Positions 17,668 to 26,904 of a DNA stretch of 64,000 bases are shown here, piece by piece. A program made the translations under genes and the position numbers. This DNA comes from Nitratireductor sp. XY-223. Its GTDB lineage: Bacteria > Pseudomonadota > Alphaproteobacteria > Rhizobiales > Rhizobiaceae. The stretch spans positions 1,116,001-1,180,000 of the forward strand of contig NZ_SPNT01000001.1 of assembly GCF_004959855.1 (NCBI RefSeq), in the 5' to 3' direction. Positions within the stretch are counted from its first letter, which is position 1, and every line of letters begins with the position of its first letter. The notes beneath the pieces are model-generated. The model did not search any database and had not been told where the DNA came from. It saw only the letters and a program-made list of their open reading frames with translations.

Positions 17668-18471
17668 ATGAGCCGCTTGAAGAAAAAGATGCTGTCTTCC
17701 GCAAGGGCAGCCAAAATCTACCGAATCGGGATCCAGGGGGCGGTTCGAGGCTTCGACCGTCTGGATGTCCACGACGGTTTCCCGTGCGGAGAAATGGGCC
17801 GTCATTATCTCAGCACCCTGGGTCAGCGCCGCCTCGTCAAGACACTTGCCGATTTGCGCAAATCCAAATCGCAGGGCGGGCAGGACCTGTTTGCGCTGAT
17901 GGAACTGGATTTCAAGCGAAACGGGTTCTTCGTCGAATTCGGTGCGGCGGACGGGGTGGTGCACAGCAATTCGCATCTGCTCGAGCACACTTACGGGTGG
18001 ACCGGCATTCTGGCCGAGCCGGCCCGCTGCTGGCACCGCAAGCTCAAGCGATACCGGAAGTGCGCGATCGACACGCGCTGCGTCTGGCGAGAAACGGGCG
18101 AGACCTTGACGTTCAGAGAGCATGCCGCGGCGCAGCTGTCGGCAATCTCGCAGTTTGTGCGCGACGACACCATGAACCACCTGCGCCAGGACGCGACGGA
18201 ATATCAGGTGGAGACAATCTCCCTGATGGACCTCCTGAAGTCGCATGACGCACCGCAGCGGATCGACTTCATGTCGATCGACACGGAAGGCAGCGAATTC
18301 GAGATCCTGAAGAGCTTTGACTTCGACGCCTACGATGTCCGCGTCATCGCCTGCGAACACGGATTCTCGCCTGTACGCGAGGACATTCACAACATGCTGT
18401 CCTCAAGGGGTTACGCAAGAAAGCATCCCGATCTGTCCCACATGGACGATTGGTACGTCAAAGCCGCGTAG
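17668..18471 (+). CDS. FkbM-family SAM-dependent methyltransferase
   Basis: FkbM-type methyltransferase, a group that commonly O-methylates sugars or small molecules. The 267-residue product has the SAM-binding motif FFVEFGAADGVVHSN near residue 90 and the family marker IDFMSIDTEGSEFEILKSF near 200. The basic N-terminus (MSRLKKKM) lacks a signal peptide. It stands alone between the DUF1127 locus and tRNA-Leu, so the substrate cannot be inferred from neighbours. Confidence 0.85.
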   Translation: MSRLKKKMLSSARAAKIYRIGIQGAVRGFDRLDVHDGFPCGEMGRHYLSTLGQRRLVKTLADLRKSKSQGGQDLFALMELDFKRNGFFVEFGAADGVVHSNSHLLEHTYGWTGILAEPARCWHRKLKRYRKCAIDTRCVWRETGETLTFREHAAAQLSAISQFVRDDTMNHLRQDATEYQVETISLMDLLKSHDAPQRIDFMSIDTEGSEFEILKSFDFDAYDVRVIACEHGFSPVREDIHNMLSSRGYARKHPDLSHMDDWYVKAA

Positions 18472-18565
18472 CGGCGCCATTGCGTACTTCGAGGGGCGGC
18501 CGGAGCCGTCAAAGCACGCTTGACCAGCAAGGGAAAGCTGTGGCACATCACCGGCTCTTTGCCGT

Positions 18566-18650
18566 GCGGGCGTGGCGGAATTGGCAGACGCACCAGATTT
18601 AGGATCTGGCGCCGCAAGGCGTGGGGGTTCAAGTCCCTCCGCCCGCACCA
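18566..18650 (+). tRNA. tRNA-Leu (anticodon TAG)
   Basis: An 85-nt cloverleaf with acceptor GCGGGCG pairing CGCCCGC, anticodon stem CCAGA/TCTGG around loop TTTAGGA (anticodon TAG), long variable arm as expected for Leu, T-loop GTTCAAGTC and encoded CCA at 18648-18650. Confidence 0.97.
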
Positions 18651-18739
18651 TCCCTCCGGTCTTGACGGTTGCAAATGTGTCGTATTCGCTGGGCGCGCGG
18701 CGGGATGAGGCCGGCCGCGCACGGTAATACTGGCGACAC

Positions 18740-19930
18740 ATGTTTGATATCACAAAGCCATCGGCTGAATTCGTCGACAACCCCTATCCGACCTACCGGT
18801 ACCTGCGCGAGGAGGCACCGGTCTGCCGCCAGGCCGACGGGTCGGTTGTGCTGTCTCGCTTTGACGATCTCGAGACGATCTACCGCGACACGCGGCGTTT
18901 CATCTCGGACAAGAAGAAGGTATTCGCGCCCAAATACGGCGCCGAGACGCCGCTTTACGAGCACCACACCACGTCGCTGGTGTTCAACGACCCGCCGCTG
19001 CACACGCGCGTGCGCCAGGTGATGGTCGGGGCGATGAACCCGCGGGCGCTGAAACACATGGAGCCCGGGCTGATCGCCCTGGTCGACGACCTGCTCGAGC
19101 GCATGGAGGGCCGGCAAAGCGTCGAACTGATCGCGGATTTTGCCGGGGCGATCCCGATCGAGGTGATCGGCAACCTTCTCGACCTGCCGCGCCCGGCGCG
19201 CGAGCCCTTGCGCGAATGGTCTCTGGCGATCCTCGGCGCGCTGGAGCCGAGGCTGACGCCGGAACAGCACGAAAGGGGCAACCGCGCGGTCACCGACTTC
19301 GTCGCCCTGCTGCGCGAGATCGTCGCCGAACGGCGGGCGCGTCCGGGCGATCCGGAGGTCGACGTGCTGACGCGGCTGATCCAGTCGGATATCGACGGCG
19401 GTCTCAGCGAGGTCGAGCTCTACCAGAACTGCATCTTCATTCTGAATGCCGGCCACGAGACCACCACCAATCTGATCGGCAATGCGCTGGCGCTGCTCGA
19501 CCGGAACCGGGAGGCGCGGGCGGCGCTGATCGACAACCCCGGACTGATGCCGACGGCGGTGGACGAGTTCCTGCGGCTCGAAAGCCCCAACCAGTTCGGC
19601 AACCGGCTGACGACGGAGGAAGTGACGATCGGCGGTGAGCCGGTCGCCGCCGGCACGGACCTGCATCTGTGCATCGGTGCCGCCAACCGCGACCCCAAAC
19701 AGTTCGACGATCCGGATGTGGTGATGCTCGACCGGCGGCCGAACCGTCATCTCGCCTTCGCCAGTGGCCCGCACACCTGCGTCGGGCTGAGCCTTGCAAG
19801 GATGGAGGGCCGCATCGGCATCGGCCGATTCCTTGAGCGCTATCCCGATTACACCATCGCGGACGGTGCGGAGCGCAGCGGCCGCATCCGTTTCCGCGGC
19901 TACAGCCGGCTGCCGGCCCGGCTTGCCTGA
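18740..19930 (+). CDS. Cytochrome P450
   Basis: Soluble bacterial haem monooxygenase of 396 residues. The I-helix oxygen-binding motif AGHETTT lies near residue 237, the K-helix ExxR as EFLR near 275, and the haem ligand loop FASGPHTCVG with C347. It starts MFDITKPSAEFVDNPYPTYRYLREEAPV, a normal N-terminus for this group. No ferredoxin or reductase gene is adjacent, so it must borrow redox partners. It lies between tRNA-Leu and a toxin-antitoxin pair, in what looks like an accessory stretch before tig. Confidence 0.93.
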   Translation: MFDITKPSAEFVDNPYPTYRYLREEAPVCRQADGSVVLSRFDDLETIYRDTRRFISDKKKVFAPKYGAETPLYEHHTTSLVFNDPPLHTRVRQVMVGAMNPRALKHMEPGLIALVDDLLERMEGRQSVELIADFAGAIPIEVIGNLLDLPRPAREPLREWSLAILGALEPRLTPEQHERGNRAVTDFVALLREIVAERRARPGDPEVDVLTRLIQSDIDGGLSEVELYQNCIFILNAGHETTTNLIGNALALLDRNREARAALIDNPGLMPTAVDEFLRLESPNQFGNRLTTEEVTIGGEPVAAGTDLHLCIGAANRDPKQFDDPDVVMLDRRPNRHLAFASGPHTCVGLSLARMEGRIGIGRFLERYPDYTIADGAERSGRIRFRGYSRLPARLA

Positions 19931-19967
19931 TAGATTCCGCGGCGACCGGCAATGGTCCGGCCTTGCC

Positions 19968-20003
19968 TTGTATATACATTTGTATTACTATTCGTATATA
20001 CAA
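19968..20003 (+). promoter_or_regulatory. Palindromic operator/promoter of the AbrB-Doc module
   Basis: A perfect inverted repeat TTGTATATAC (19968-19977) and GTATATACAA (19994-20003) with a 16-nt AT-rich spacer lies just before the antitoxin ribosome site (GAGGTGG). A further CATTTGTAT/ATACAAATG pair overlaps it. This is typical of an autoregulated toxin-antitoxin operator bound by the AbrB-fold antitoxin. Confidence 0.7.
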
Positions 20004-20016
20004 ATGAGGTGGAACT

Positions 20017-20241
20017 ATGCTCGAATTCAAACTTCGAAAGGCAGGTAACTCCGTCGTTGCGACGATACCGAAGGAAATCCTTGGTCAGCTGAATGTAAAA
20101 GAGGGCGATACGCTATTTGGAATACAAACGCGGGACGGTGTGCTCCTGACGCCCTACGATCCCGAATTGGCTGAGTATATGGAGATTGCGCGGGACATCA
20201 TGGCTCGTGACCGTGAAGCACTGCGGGAACTCGCCAAATAG
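20017..20241 (+). CDS. AbrB/MazE-family antitoxin
   Basis: A 74-residue DNA-binding antitoxin with the swapped-hairpin AbrB fold: LRKAGNSVVATIPKEILGQL followed by NVKEGDTLFGIQTRDGVLLTPYD. The C-terminal 25 residues form an acidic/basic helix that probably neutralises the partner toxin. GAGGTGG precedes ATG 20017 by 6 nt. The stop codon abuts the toxin ATG with no gap, ensuring coupled translation with antitoxin first. Confidence 0.9.
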   Translation: MLEFKLRKAGNSVVATIPKEILGQLNVKEGDTLFGIQTRDGVLLTPYDPELAEYMEIARDIMARDREALRELAK

Positions 20242-20655
20242 ATGGCGGGCGCCAAAGAACCGAACTGGGTTCCGTCGAGCGCCGCAATAGGCATCAGTCT
20301 GGAGTCACATCGTCTTTTTGGCGGCGCACCGCCGGATATCGCCGACGACAACCGCCTCAATGCAGCTCTTTTCAGACCCGTGAACAAGTGGCTCTACGAA
20401 ACGCCGTCGCCGGATTTGTTTGACCTTGCGGCGGCGTATTGTTTCGGCATAGCCACAACACACCCCTTCACCGATGGAAACAAACGTGTCGCTTATCTTG
20501 TGGCCGTCTCTTTCCTGCAAAGGAACGGCGTTACCTGCGCTCCCGATCAACGCGACATTTTCACAATGATCATGGGCGTTGCCGATGGTTCGGTCGACGA
20601 AAAGACACTTGCCGACTGGTTTCGTAAAAACGAAAAGCCCTCTGAAAGACGGTAG
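20242..20655 (+). CDS. Doc/Fic-family toxin (death on curing)
   Basis: A 137-residue Fic-fold toxin with active-site motif THPFTDGNKRVAYL near residue 75. This matches the HxFx(D/N)xNKR signature of Doc kinases, which phosphorylate EF-Tu, rather than the longer AMPylator motif. No inhibitory helix is fused, consistent with inhibition by the upstream antitoxin. It pairs with an AbrB-type antitoxin instead of the classical Phd. Codon use is less GC-rich than neighbours, suggesting transfer. The start directly follows the antitoxin stop. Confidence 0.9.
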   Translation: MAGAKEPNWVPSSAAIGISLESHRLFGGAPPDIADDNRLNAALFRPVNKWLYETPSPDLFDLAAAYCFGIATTHPFTDGNKRVAYLVAVSFLQRNGVTCAPDQRDIFTMIMGVADGSVDEKTLADWFRKNEKPSERR

Positions 20656-20661
20656 ATGTTT

Positions 20662-20689
20662 GGACCCGCTGATTAAGAGTCAGCTGCTC
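20662..20689 (-). pseudogene. tRNA-Lys(CTT) internal fragment
   Basis: On the minus strand these 28 nt read GAGCAGCTGACTCTTAATCA and on to GCGGGTCC: the end of the D arm, a complete anticodon arm with CTGA stem and CTT anticodon, and the variable loop of a bacterial tRNA-Lys. No acceptor or T arm follows. It starts 6 nt after the Doc stop and may mark a former integration site. Confidence 0.6.
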
Positions 20690-21049
20690 CAAGAAGCGTA
20701 GCTTGGCTACGGCGGCTGGCGATACGCTGTGTTACAATAACCTGCCTCGCCCGGTAACGCGGAAAAACTGGCCGCTGCGACTGTCGGGCGGCGGTTTAAC
20801 GTTGCGGGCATGCAACCAATTTGCTATTGCCCGGCGAACGCCCGTTGGCGGCAACCGCGAGAAGCGTGGCCGGATCGTTTGATCCGGCAGGCGCAACGTG
20901 GAAAAAGTCAATAAATTCAACGACGCTGTACCGCGAATGCCCGGGTATTGGCGTCCGGACAAACCGCTGCCGCACTTGGCAGGCAAAAGGGCATCGCACC
21001 GGCCGCCGCAACGGCCGGTCGCGGCGGCCAGGAAATTGAAGGTTGGAAA
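20690..21049 (+). other. Intergenic/leader region of tig
   Basis: About 360 nt without a convincing gene. It includes a perfect 8-bp hairpin with a GTTT loop at 20869-20888, not followed by a T run. An AT-richer patch at 20895-20930 could hold the tig promoter. A frame open from 20948 joins tig but the added 34 residues are not trigger-factor-like. Confidence 0.45.
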
Positions 21050-22492
21050 ATGCAGGTTACAGAAACGCTGTCTGAAGGACTGAAGCGCGAGATCAAGGTC
21101 GTGGTTCCGGCCAAGGACATGGAAACGCAGATGAACGAGCGTCTCATCGACGCCAAGGATAAGGTCCGTCTCAACGGCTTTCGCCCCGGCAAGGTGCCGA
21201 TCGCCCATCTGCGCAAGGTCTACGGCAAGTCGATCATGGCCGAACTCGTCAACGAGATGATCAACGAGAAGCCGACCGAGATCCTCTCCGAGCGCGGCGA
21301 GAAGTCGGCGACGCGTCCGCAGATCACCATGACCGAGGACGAAGCCGAGGCCAACGAGATTCTCGACGCCAAGGCCGATTTCGAGTTCTCCATGTCCTAC
21401 GAGGTGATCCCGGAGTTCGAGGTCGGCGACGTTTCCAAGCTGAAGCTGAACCGCCAGGTCGTCGATATTCCCGAGGACGAGGTCGAAGAACAGGTTAAGC
21501 GGGTTGCCGAGAGCGCCCGCAGCTACGAGACCAAGAAGGGCAAGGCCGCCGACGGCGACCGTGTGACGATGGATTATGTCGGCAAGGTCGACGGCGAGCC
21601 GTTCGACGGCGGCGCCGACAACGACGCCAATCTCGTCCTCGGATCCGGCAGCTTCATTCCCGGCTTCGAGGAGCAGCTCGTCGGCGTCAAGGCCGGCGAC
21701 GAGAAGACCATCACCGTGACCTTTCCCGAGGACTACCAGGCGGCGCATCTCGCAGGCAAGGAGGCGACCTTCGACGTTACGGTCAAGGACGTTGCAGCGG
21801 CCGGCGAGCTGGTCATCGACGACGAGCTTGCCAAGACGCTCGGCCTGGAATCGGCAGAACGCCTGCGTGAGGTCGTGCGCGAGCAGATCGAGAGCCAGTA
21901 CGGCCAGTTCACCCGCCAGAAGATCAAGCGCCAGATCCTCGATGCCCTTGACGAAGAGTACAAGTTCGACACGCCCGAAGGCCTGCTCGAAGTCGAGTTC
22001 AACAACATCTGGGGCCAGATCACGCAGGACCTGGAACAGTCGGGCAAGAGCTTCGAGGACGAGGACACGACCGAAGAGGCAGCACGGGAAGATTACCGCA
22101 AGCTGGCCGAGCGCCGGGTTCGCCTCGGACTGGTTCTGTCGCAGATCGGCGAGAAGGCCGAAATCAGCGTAACCGACGAGGAAATGCAGCGCGCGGTCTA
22201 CGACCAGGTGCGCCAGTATCCGGGCCAGGAACAGCAGGTCATGGAGTATTTCCAGAAGACGCCGGATGCCGTCGCCCAGCTGCGCGCGCCGATCTTCGAG
22301 GAAAAGGTCATCGACCACATCATCGCCGAGGCGGACGTCACCGACCAGACCGTCAGCAAGGAAGAGCTGATGGCCGATGACGAAGAGGAAGTGAAAGCCG
22401 CGGCGAAGCCGGCCAAGAAGAAGGCCGCGCCGAAGAAGAAGGCGCCGGCAAAGAAAAAGGCACCGGCCAAGAAGGCCGCCGACAAGGAATAA
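21050..22492 (+). CDS. tig: Trigger factor (ribosome-associated chaperone, FKBP-type PPIase)
   Basis: Binds nascent chains at the ribosome exit tunnel. ATG 21050 gives the standard [20 protein letters not shown] and the ribosome-binding loop with GFRPGKVP. The FKBP domain spans about 150-245 ([20 protein letters not shown]). A C-terminal substrate cradle follows, then a Lys/Ala/Pro-rich tail of about 35 residues. The product is 480 residues. In-frame upstream extension is rejected. A strong terminator follows and radC converges from the right. Confidence 0.97.
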   Translation: MQVTETLSEGLKREIKVVVPAKDMETQMNERLIDAKDKVRLNGFRPGKVPIAHLRKVYGKSIMAELVNEMINEKPTEILSERGEKSATRPQITMTEDEAEANEILDAKADFEFSMSYEVIPEFEVGDVSKLKLNRQVVDIPEDEVEEQVKRVAESARSYETKKGKAADGDRVTMDYVGKVDGEPFDGGADNDANLVLGSGSFIPGFEEQLVGVKAGDEKTITVTFPEDYQAAHLAGKEATFDVTVKDVAAAGELVIDDELAKTLGLESAERLREVVREQIESQYGQFTRQKIKRQILDALDEEYKFDTPEGLLEVEFNNIWGQITQDLEQSGKSFEDEDTTEEAAREDYRKLAERRVRLGLVLSQIGEKAEISVTDEEMQRAVYDQVRQYPGQEQQVMEYFQKTPDAVAQLRAPIFEEKVIDHIIAEADVTDQTVSKEELMADDEEEVKAAAKPAKKKAAPKKKAPAKKKAPAKKAADKE

Positions 22493-22513
22493 GCGTCGGG
22501 CAATGGAAACAAA

Positions 22514-22540
22514 AGGCCGCTTGCGACAGCGGCCTTTTTT
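22514..22540 (+). terminator. Rho-independent terminator after tig
   Basis: Perfect 8-bp stem AGGCCGCT/AGCGGCCT with a 6-nt loop and a run of Ts, 21 nt after the tig stop. It may also serve radC from the other strand since the stem is preceded by AAAA. Confidence 0.9.
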
Positions 22541-22549
22541 GTGCCCGTC

Positions 22550-23239
22550 TCAAATCAGCGACAGGCCCTTGAGGCTGGCATGGCCGTCGCGGCCGATGAT
22601 GATGTGATCGTGGATGGTTATATCCAGCGGGTTCGCGGCTTCGATGATGCGGTGGGTCATTTCCACGTCGGCGCGGGACGGCGTCGGATCACCCGACGGA
22701 TGGTTGTGCACCAGAATGATTGCGGTTGCGGATAGCTCCAGGGCCCGGCGGACGACCTCGCGCGGGTAGACCGGCGTGTGATCGACCGTTCCGCTCTGCT
22801 GAACCTCGTCGGCGATCAGCCGGTTCTTCTTGTCCAGAAACAGGATGCGGAACTGCTCGCGCCGCTCATAAGCCATGGCCGATTTGCAGTATTCGACCAC
22901 CGCGGACCAGGAAGCGAGAACCGGGCGGTCGAGGATGCGCGCCTGCAGCATGCGCCGGGTGAGGGCGGCTATCACCTTGAGATCGGCCGCCACGGTGTCG
23001 CCGACACCCGGCACTTCCCGCAACAGGGTCTCCGGCGCGCCGAGAACTTCGGAAAGCGAGCCGAATTTTTCAAGCAAAGCCTTGGCGACCGGCTTGGTGT
23101 CGCGCCTGGGAATCAGGCGGAAGAGCAGCAGTTCCAGCAGCTCGTAGTCCGCCAGCGCTTCCGGCCCGGCGTTCTGGAAACGCTGCCTCAGCCGATCCCG
23201 GTGACCCTTGTGCCGGGCACTGTCAGCGGGCTCGGGCAG
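22550..23239 (-). CDS. radC: RadC-family (JAB/MPN) protein, apparent CTG start
   Basis: RadC-type protein of 229 residues with an N-terminal helix-hairpin-helix ([10 protein letters not shown] ... [13 protein letters not shown]) and a C-terminal JAB1/MPN metalloprotease-like domain bearing [14 protein letters not shown], the zinc-binding HxHx7SxxD motif. The role is unsettled. The open frame begins after the map stop and has no ATG, GTG or TTG before the conserved HRDRLR. AGGAG followed after 6 nt by CTG (23239-23237) is the best start. A later TTG at 23077 would delete the first 54 residues. It is the last gene of sfsA-map-radC. Confidence 0.85.
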   Translation of the reverse strand: MPEPADSARHKGHRDRLRQRFQNAGPEALADYELLELLLFRLIPRRDTKPVAKALLEKFGSLSEVLGAPETLLREVPGVGDTVAADLKVIAALTRRMLQARILDRPVLASWSAVVEYCKSAMAYERREQFRILFLDKKNRLIADEVQQSGTVDHTPVYPREVVRRALELSATAIILVHNHPSGDPTPSRADVEMTHRIIEAANPLDITIHDHIIIGRDGHASLKGLSLI

Positions 23240-23248
23240 GGGCGTCTC

Positions 23249-24085
23249 CTACTTTTCGGAAAGTTCGAGACCGGGCGCGAACAGGCCGGCGGGTGAGAGG
23301 GTGAAGATTTCACAGCCATCGGCGGTCACACCGACCGAGTGCTCGTACTGCGCCGTCAGCGAACGGTCGCGCGTGACCGCGGTCCAGCCGTCAGACAGCA
23401 CCTTCACATGCGGCTTGCCGAGATTGATCATCGGCTCGATGGTGAAGATCATGCCTTCGCGCAGCTCGACACCCTCGTGGGCGCGGCCGTAGTGCAGGAT
23501 GTTCGGGACGTCATGGAAAAGCTGGCCGAGACCGTGTCCGCAAAAATCGCGGACGACCGAGCAGCGTTCCGCTTCCGCATAGCGCTGGATCGCCTCGCCG
23601 ATGGCGCCGGTGCGGGCGCCCGGCCGCACGGCCGCGATGCCGCGCATCAGCGATTCATGGGTGACTTCCATCAGCCTCTGGGCGGCCCGTTTGATCTGGC
23701 CCACCGGATACATGCGGCTTGAATCGCCGTGCCAGCCGTCGAGGACGTAGGTGACATCGATATTGACGATATCGCCCTCGCGCAGCGGCTTCTCGCTGGG
23801 AAACCCGTGACAGACCACGTGGTTCACCGACGTGCAGCAGGAGTGCGTGTAGCCGCGATAGTTTAGCGTCGCGGGGACGGCGCCGTGGTCCATGCCGAAT
23901 TCGAACACGAACCTGTCGATCGACGCCGTGGTCACGCCCGGCTTGACGATGGACACAAGTTCGTCGAGGCACCGCGCCGTGAGCTGGCCGGCCTTGCGCA
24001 TGCCGGCAAATCCCTCCGGCCCGTGCAGCTTGACCTGTCCGTTGTTCTTCTTCGGTGCCGCGATGGCTTCGATGTAACTGACCAC
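23249..24085 (-). CDS. map: Type I methionine aminopeptidase
   Basis: Removes the initiator methionine from new proteins. The 278-residue enzyme has the two metal-binding Asp residues in NIDVTYVLDGWHGDSSRMY, His in GHGLGQLFHD, Glu in FTIEPMINLG and Glu in TAQYEHSVGVT, the complete dinuclear site. An N-terminal extension of about 20 residues (VSYIEAIAAPKKNNGQ) precedes the core. It starts 9 nt after sfsA and ends 9 nt before the presumed radC start, so the three genes form an operon. Confidence 0.96.
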   Translation of the reverse strand: MVSYIEAIAAPKKNNGQVKLHGPEGFAGMRKAGQLTARCLDELVSIVKPGVTTASIDRFVFEFGMDHGAVPATLNYRGYTHSCCTSVNHVVCHGFPSEKPLREGDIVNIDVTYVLDGWHGDSSRMYPVGQIKRAAQRLMEVTHESLMRGIAAVRPGARTGAIGEAIQRYAEAERCSVVRDFCGHGLGQLFHDVPNILHYGRAHEGVELREGMIFTIEPMINLGKPHVKVLSDGWTAVTRDRSLTAQYEHSVGVTADGCEIFTLSPAGLFAPGLELSEK

Positions 24086-24094
24086 TTTATGTCC

Positions 24095-24805
24095 TCACAG
24101 ACCCGGCTCATCGATGGGTACCAGCCGGTCGAAACGGATTTCCTCGGGCGTGATGTGGCATCGCATGGCAATGGCTTCAACCCCGCGCGCGATGGCCCTG
24201 TCAAATGCCGTCCCGTAATTGCTATCGAGATCGCGGCAGATTTTCAACTTTTCGCAGTCGGAACGCTGGATCAGGTAGACCATAACGGCGCGATTGCCGG
24301 CTTCAACCATGTTCCCCAGTTCCTCGAGGTGCTTGGCGCCGCGCTTCGTCGGGCTGTCCGGAAACTCGGCAAGCCCGGGCGAGCGGATGAAATGCACGTT
24401 CTTGACCTCGACATAGGCGGGCGGGCGAGCGCTGTCCGTCAGCAGCAGGTCGATGCGGGAATTCTTGCCGTATTTCTGCTCGCGCCGCATGTCGCCGTAG
24501 TCAGCCAGCGGCGCGACGGCGCCTTCGGCAATTGCTTCCTCGACAATTTTGTTGGGCAGCCCCGTATTGATGCCGACCGTGGTTCCATCGGCCTCGACCA
24601 GTTCCAGCGCGTGGCGGTACTTGCGCGTCGGGCTGTCGTGCTCGGACAGCCAGATGCGCGATCCGGGTGTTGTCAGGCCAAGCATCGATCCGGTGTTGGG
24701 GCACGAGCCGGTGATGGCGCTGCCGTCCGCCAGCTCGGCATCGACGAGGAAGCGTTTGTAGCGTTTGATCAGCGTAGCGGGAACGAGCGGATTCGGGAAC
24801 TTCAT
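24095..24805 (-). CDS. sfsA: SfsA family DNA/sugar fermentation protein
   Basis: SfsA homologue of 236 residues, historically linked to maltose metabolism in Escherichia coli and bearing a nuclease-like fold. The N-terminus [16 protein letters not shown] and the block [11 protein letters not shown]-like [16 protein letters not shown] are diagnostic, as are YVEVKNVHF and the C-terminal [15 protein letters not shown]. First gene of the leftward sfsA-map-radC operon. The biochemical role is uncertain even for the family. Confidence 0.93.
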   Translation of the reverse strand: MKFPNPLVPATLIKRYKRFLVDAELADGSAITGSCPNTGSMLGLTTPGSRIWLSEHDSPTRKYRHALELVEADGTTVGINTGLPNKIVEEAIAEGAVAPLADYGDMRREQKYGKNSRIDLLLTDSARPPAYVEVKNVHFIRSPGLAEFPDSPTKRGAKHLEELGNMVEAGNRAVMVYLIQRSDCEKLKICRDLDSNYGTAFDRAIARGVEAIAMRCHITPEEIRFDRLVPIDEPGL

Positions 24806-24843
24806 GGCCCCTCATATTATAAGAGGGGCGCAAGGGGAACCGC

Positions 24844-26904
24844 TCAGACGCGCACCCGCACGAAACTTCCCGGCGCGTCCTCGATGGCGTTCAGCTTGCC
24901 GCCGCCCGGTTGACGCGCATCGACCTCCTCGTCGTCCTGCTTGCGGATCCAGGCGTCCCAGTGCGGCCACCAGGAGCCGGGGTGCTCCTTGGCCTTTTCA
25001 ACCCAGGCGTCGAAATCGCCGGCCGGTTTGCCGCCGGTCCAGTACTGGTATTTCTTCTTTTCGGGCGGATTGACGACACCGGCAATATGACCGGATCCCG
25101 CCATGACATAGGTGACCTTGCCGCCGAAGGAGCGGCAGCCGATGAAGACCGACTTGGCCGGCGCGATATGGTCCTCGCGGGTCGCCAGGTTGTAGACGGG
25201 GATCGTCACGTCCTTCAGCGATATCTTCTTGCCGCCGAGCACCATGCGGTCGTTGGAGAGGTTGTTCTCCAGGTAGCAATTGCGCAGATAATAGGAGTGG
25301 TTCGCCGCCGGCATGCGGGTCGCGTCGGAGTTCCAGTAAAGCAGGTCGAAGGGCATCGGCTCCTTGCCCTTCAGATAATTGTTGACCACGTAGGGCCAGA
25401 TCAATTCCGAGGCGCGCAGCATGTTGAAGGCGGTCGCCATCTTGGAGCCGTCGAGATAACCGTGCTCCTTCATGCTTGCCTCGATGGAATCGATGTTTTC
25501 GGCATCGGCGAACACCTTGAGGTCGCCGGCATTCACGAAATCGACCTGGGTGGTGAAGAATGTCGCCGAGGCGATGCGGTCGTCGCCCTCCTTCGCCAAC
25601 AGGGCGAGCGTCGCCGCCAGAAGCGTGCCGCCGACGCAGTAGCCGATGGCGTTGATCTTGTCCTCGCCGGTGACTCTCTCGATCGTGTCCACCGCAAAGC
25701 CAATGCCCTCGCGGCCATAGGCCTCCCAGTCCTTGTCCGCGTGGCGCTCATCCGGGTTGACCCACGATATCACGAAGACCGTGTGGCCTTGCTCGACGGC
25801 CCAGTGAATGAAGGACTTTTGCGGATTGAGGTCGAGAATATAGAACTTGTTGATCCACGGTGGACAGATCAGCAGCGGCCGTTTCAGCACCCTGTCGGTG
25901 ACGGGTTCGTACTGGATGACCTGGCAGATATCGCTCTGGGCGATCACTTTGCCTGGCGTCATTGCGAGGTTCTCGCCGACGGCGAACTTGTTGTAGTCAG
26001 ACTGGCGCAGCCGCAGATCGCCGTGGCCGGCCTCAATGTCCTCGGCCAGCATGCGCATGCCGCGCACCAGGTTCTCGCCGCTCTGCGCGACGGTCTCCTT
26101 GTAGACCTCCGGATTGGTCAGCACGAAATTGGTCGGCGAAAGCGCGCTTGTCAGCTGCTTGACGTAAAACTGCGCCTTGTGCCGCGTGTGGTCATCCAGC
26201 CCGTCGGCGTCCTTGACGAGCTTGTCGGCCCAGTCGGCCGTCACCCAGTACGCCTGGCGCAGGAAGCTGAAAAAGGCGTTGTTCTGCCAGTCCTCGTCGG
26301 CAAACCGCCTGTCGCCGAGATGGCTGGCGGCCGGGTCTTCGGTCTCCTCGCCGGACATTTTGCGGATGGAGCTCGACCAGATGTCGAAATAGCTGGCCAA
26401 AAGATGCGTCTGCGCCTCGACGGCGCGTTTCGGATCGGAAAGCCAATATTCCGAGAGTTTCGAGAAGGTTTTGACCATGTCGGTCGCGGGACCGGCAATG
26501 CTGTCCCTCTTTTCACCGGTTTCGCGGGGCGACACCCAGGCGGAGGCTGCGCGCCCGAGTTCCTCGACCACGTGCGCCATGTTCCGGGCCATCGCCTCGG
26601 GATCCTTGACGACGAAGGGCTCGATCGCGGAAAGGCTGGTGATGTCCGGCCCGTTGCCGGTCTTCTTCTCGCTCCGTTGCGTGGCTGAAATCTGCTCGGC
26701 GGCCGGGGTGTTGGCCGCCTGTGGTTTGGCCGTCTTGCGCTTGACCGTGTCCCGCGCGGCAGTCTTCGGCTTGGCAGCACGCGGCTTCGCCGTCTGACCC
26801 TTCGTCTTTGCGTCCCCACGCTTGGCAGTCTTGGAATTCTGTTTTCCGGCGGCGGTCTCGCCCTTTGAATTTCCGCGGCGCGTGCGGTCCTTCTTCTCTG
26901 CCAC
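24844..26904 (-). CDS. phaC: Class I poly(3-hydroxyalkanoate) synthase
   Basis: Polymerises hydroxyacyl-CoA into PHA storage granules. The alpha/beta-hydrolase core carries the lipase-like box GYCVGG with nucleophile C423, the Asp in NLATREDHIAP and the His in GSGHIAGVVNPP. The C-terminus reads WWPHWDAWI. At 686 residues it is about 90 longer than usual: residues 1 to about 85 form a Lys/Arg/Thr/Ala-rich extension with repeated KTAK/TAKP-like patches. It is divergent from a lipoprotein gene and not next to phaA/phaB. Confidence 0.95.
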   Translation of the reverse strand: MAEKKDRTRRGNSKGETAAGKQNSKTAKRGDAKTKGQTAKPRAAKPKTAARDTVKRKTAKPQAANTPAAEQISATQRSEKKTGNGPDITSLSAIEPFVVKDPEAMARNMAHVVEELGRAASAWVSPRETGEKRDSIAGPATDMVKTFSKLSEYWLSDPKRAVEAQTHLLASYFDIWSSSIRKMSGEETEDPAASHLGDRRFADEDWQNNAFFSFLRQAYWVTADWADKLVKDADGLDDHTRHKAQFYVKQLTSALSPTNFVLTNPEVYKETVAQSGENLVRGMRMLAEDIEAGHGDLRLRQSDYNKFAVGENLAMTPGKVIAQSDICQVIQYEPVTDRVLKRPLLICPPWINKFYILDLNPQKSFIHWAVEQGHTVFVISWVNPDERHADKDWEAYGREGIGFAVDTIERVTGEDKINAIGYCVGGTLLAATLALLAKEGDDRIASATFFTTQVDFVNAGDLKVFADAENIDSIEASMKEHGYLDGSKMATAFNMLRASELIWPYVVNNYLKGKEPMPFDLLYWNSDATRMPAANHSYYLRNCYLENNLSNDRMVLGGKKISLKDVTIPVYNLATREDHIAPAKSVFIGCRSFGGKVTYVMAGSGHIAGVVNPPEKKKYQYWTGGKPAGDFDAWVEKAKEHPGSWWPHWDAWIRKQDDEEVDARQPGGGKLNAIEDAPGSFVRVRV

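Noticed and set aside
20732-22318. Long open frame antisense to trigger factor; similar long antisense frames lie opposite phaC, hom and the 1220-residue gene.
   Set aside because: They mirror GC-rich codon bias of well-supported genes on the other strand, lack ribosome sites and carry no recognisable domains.
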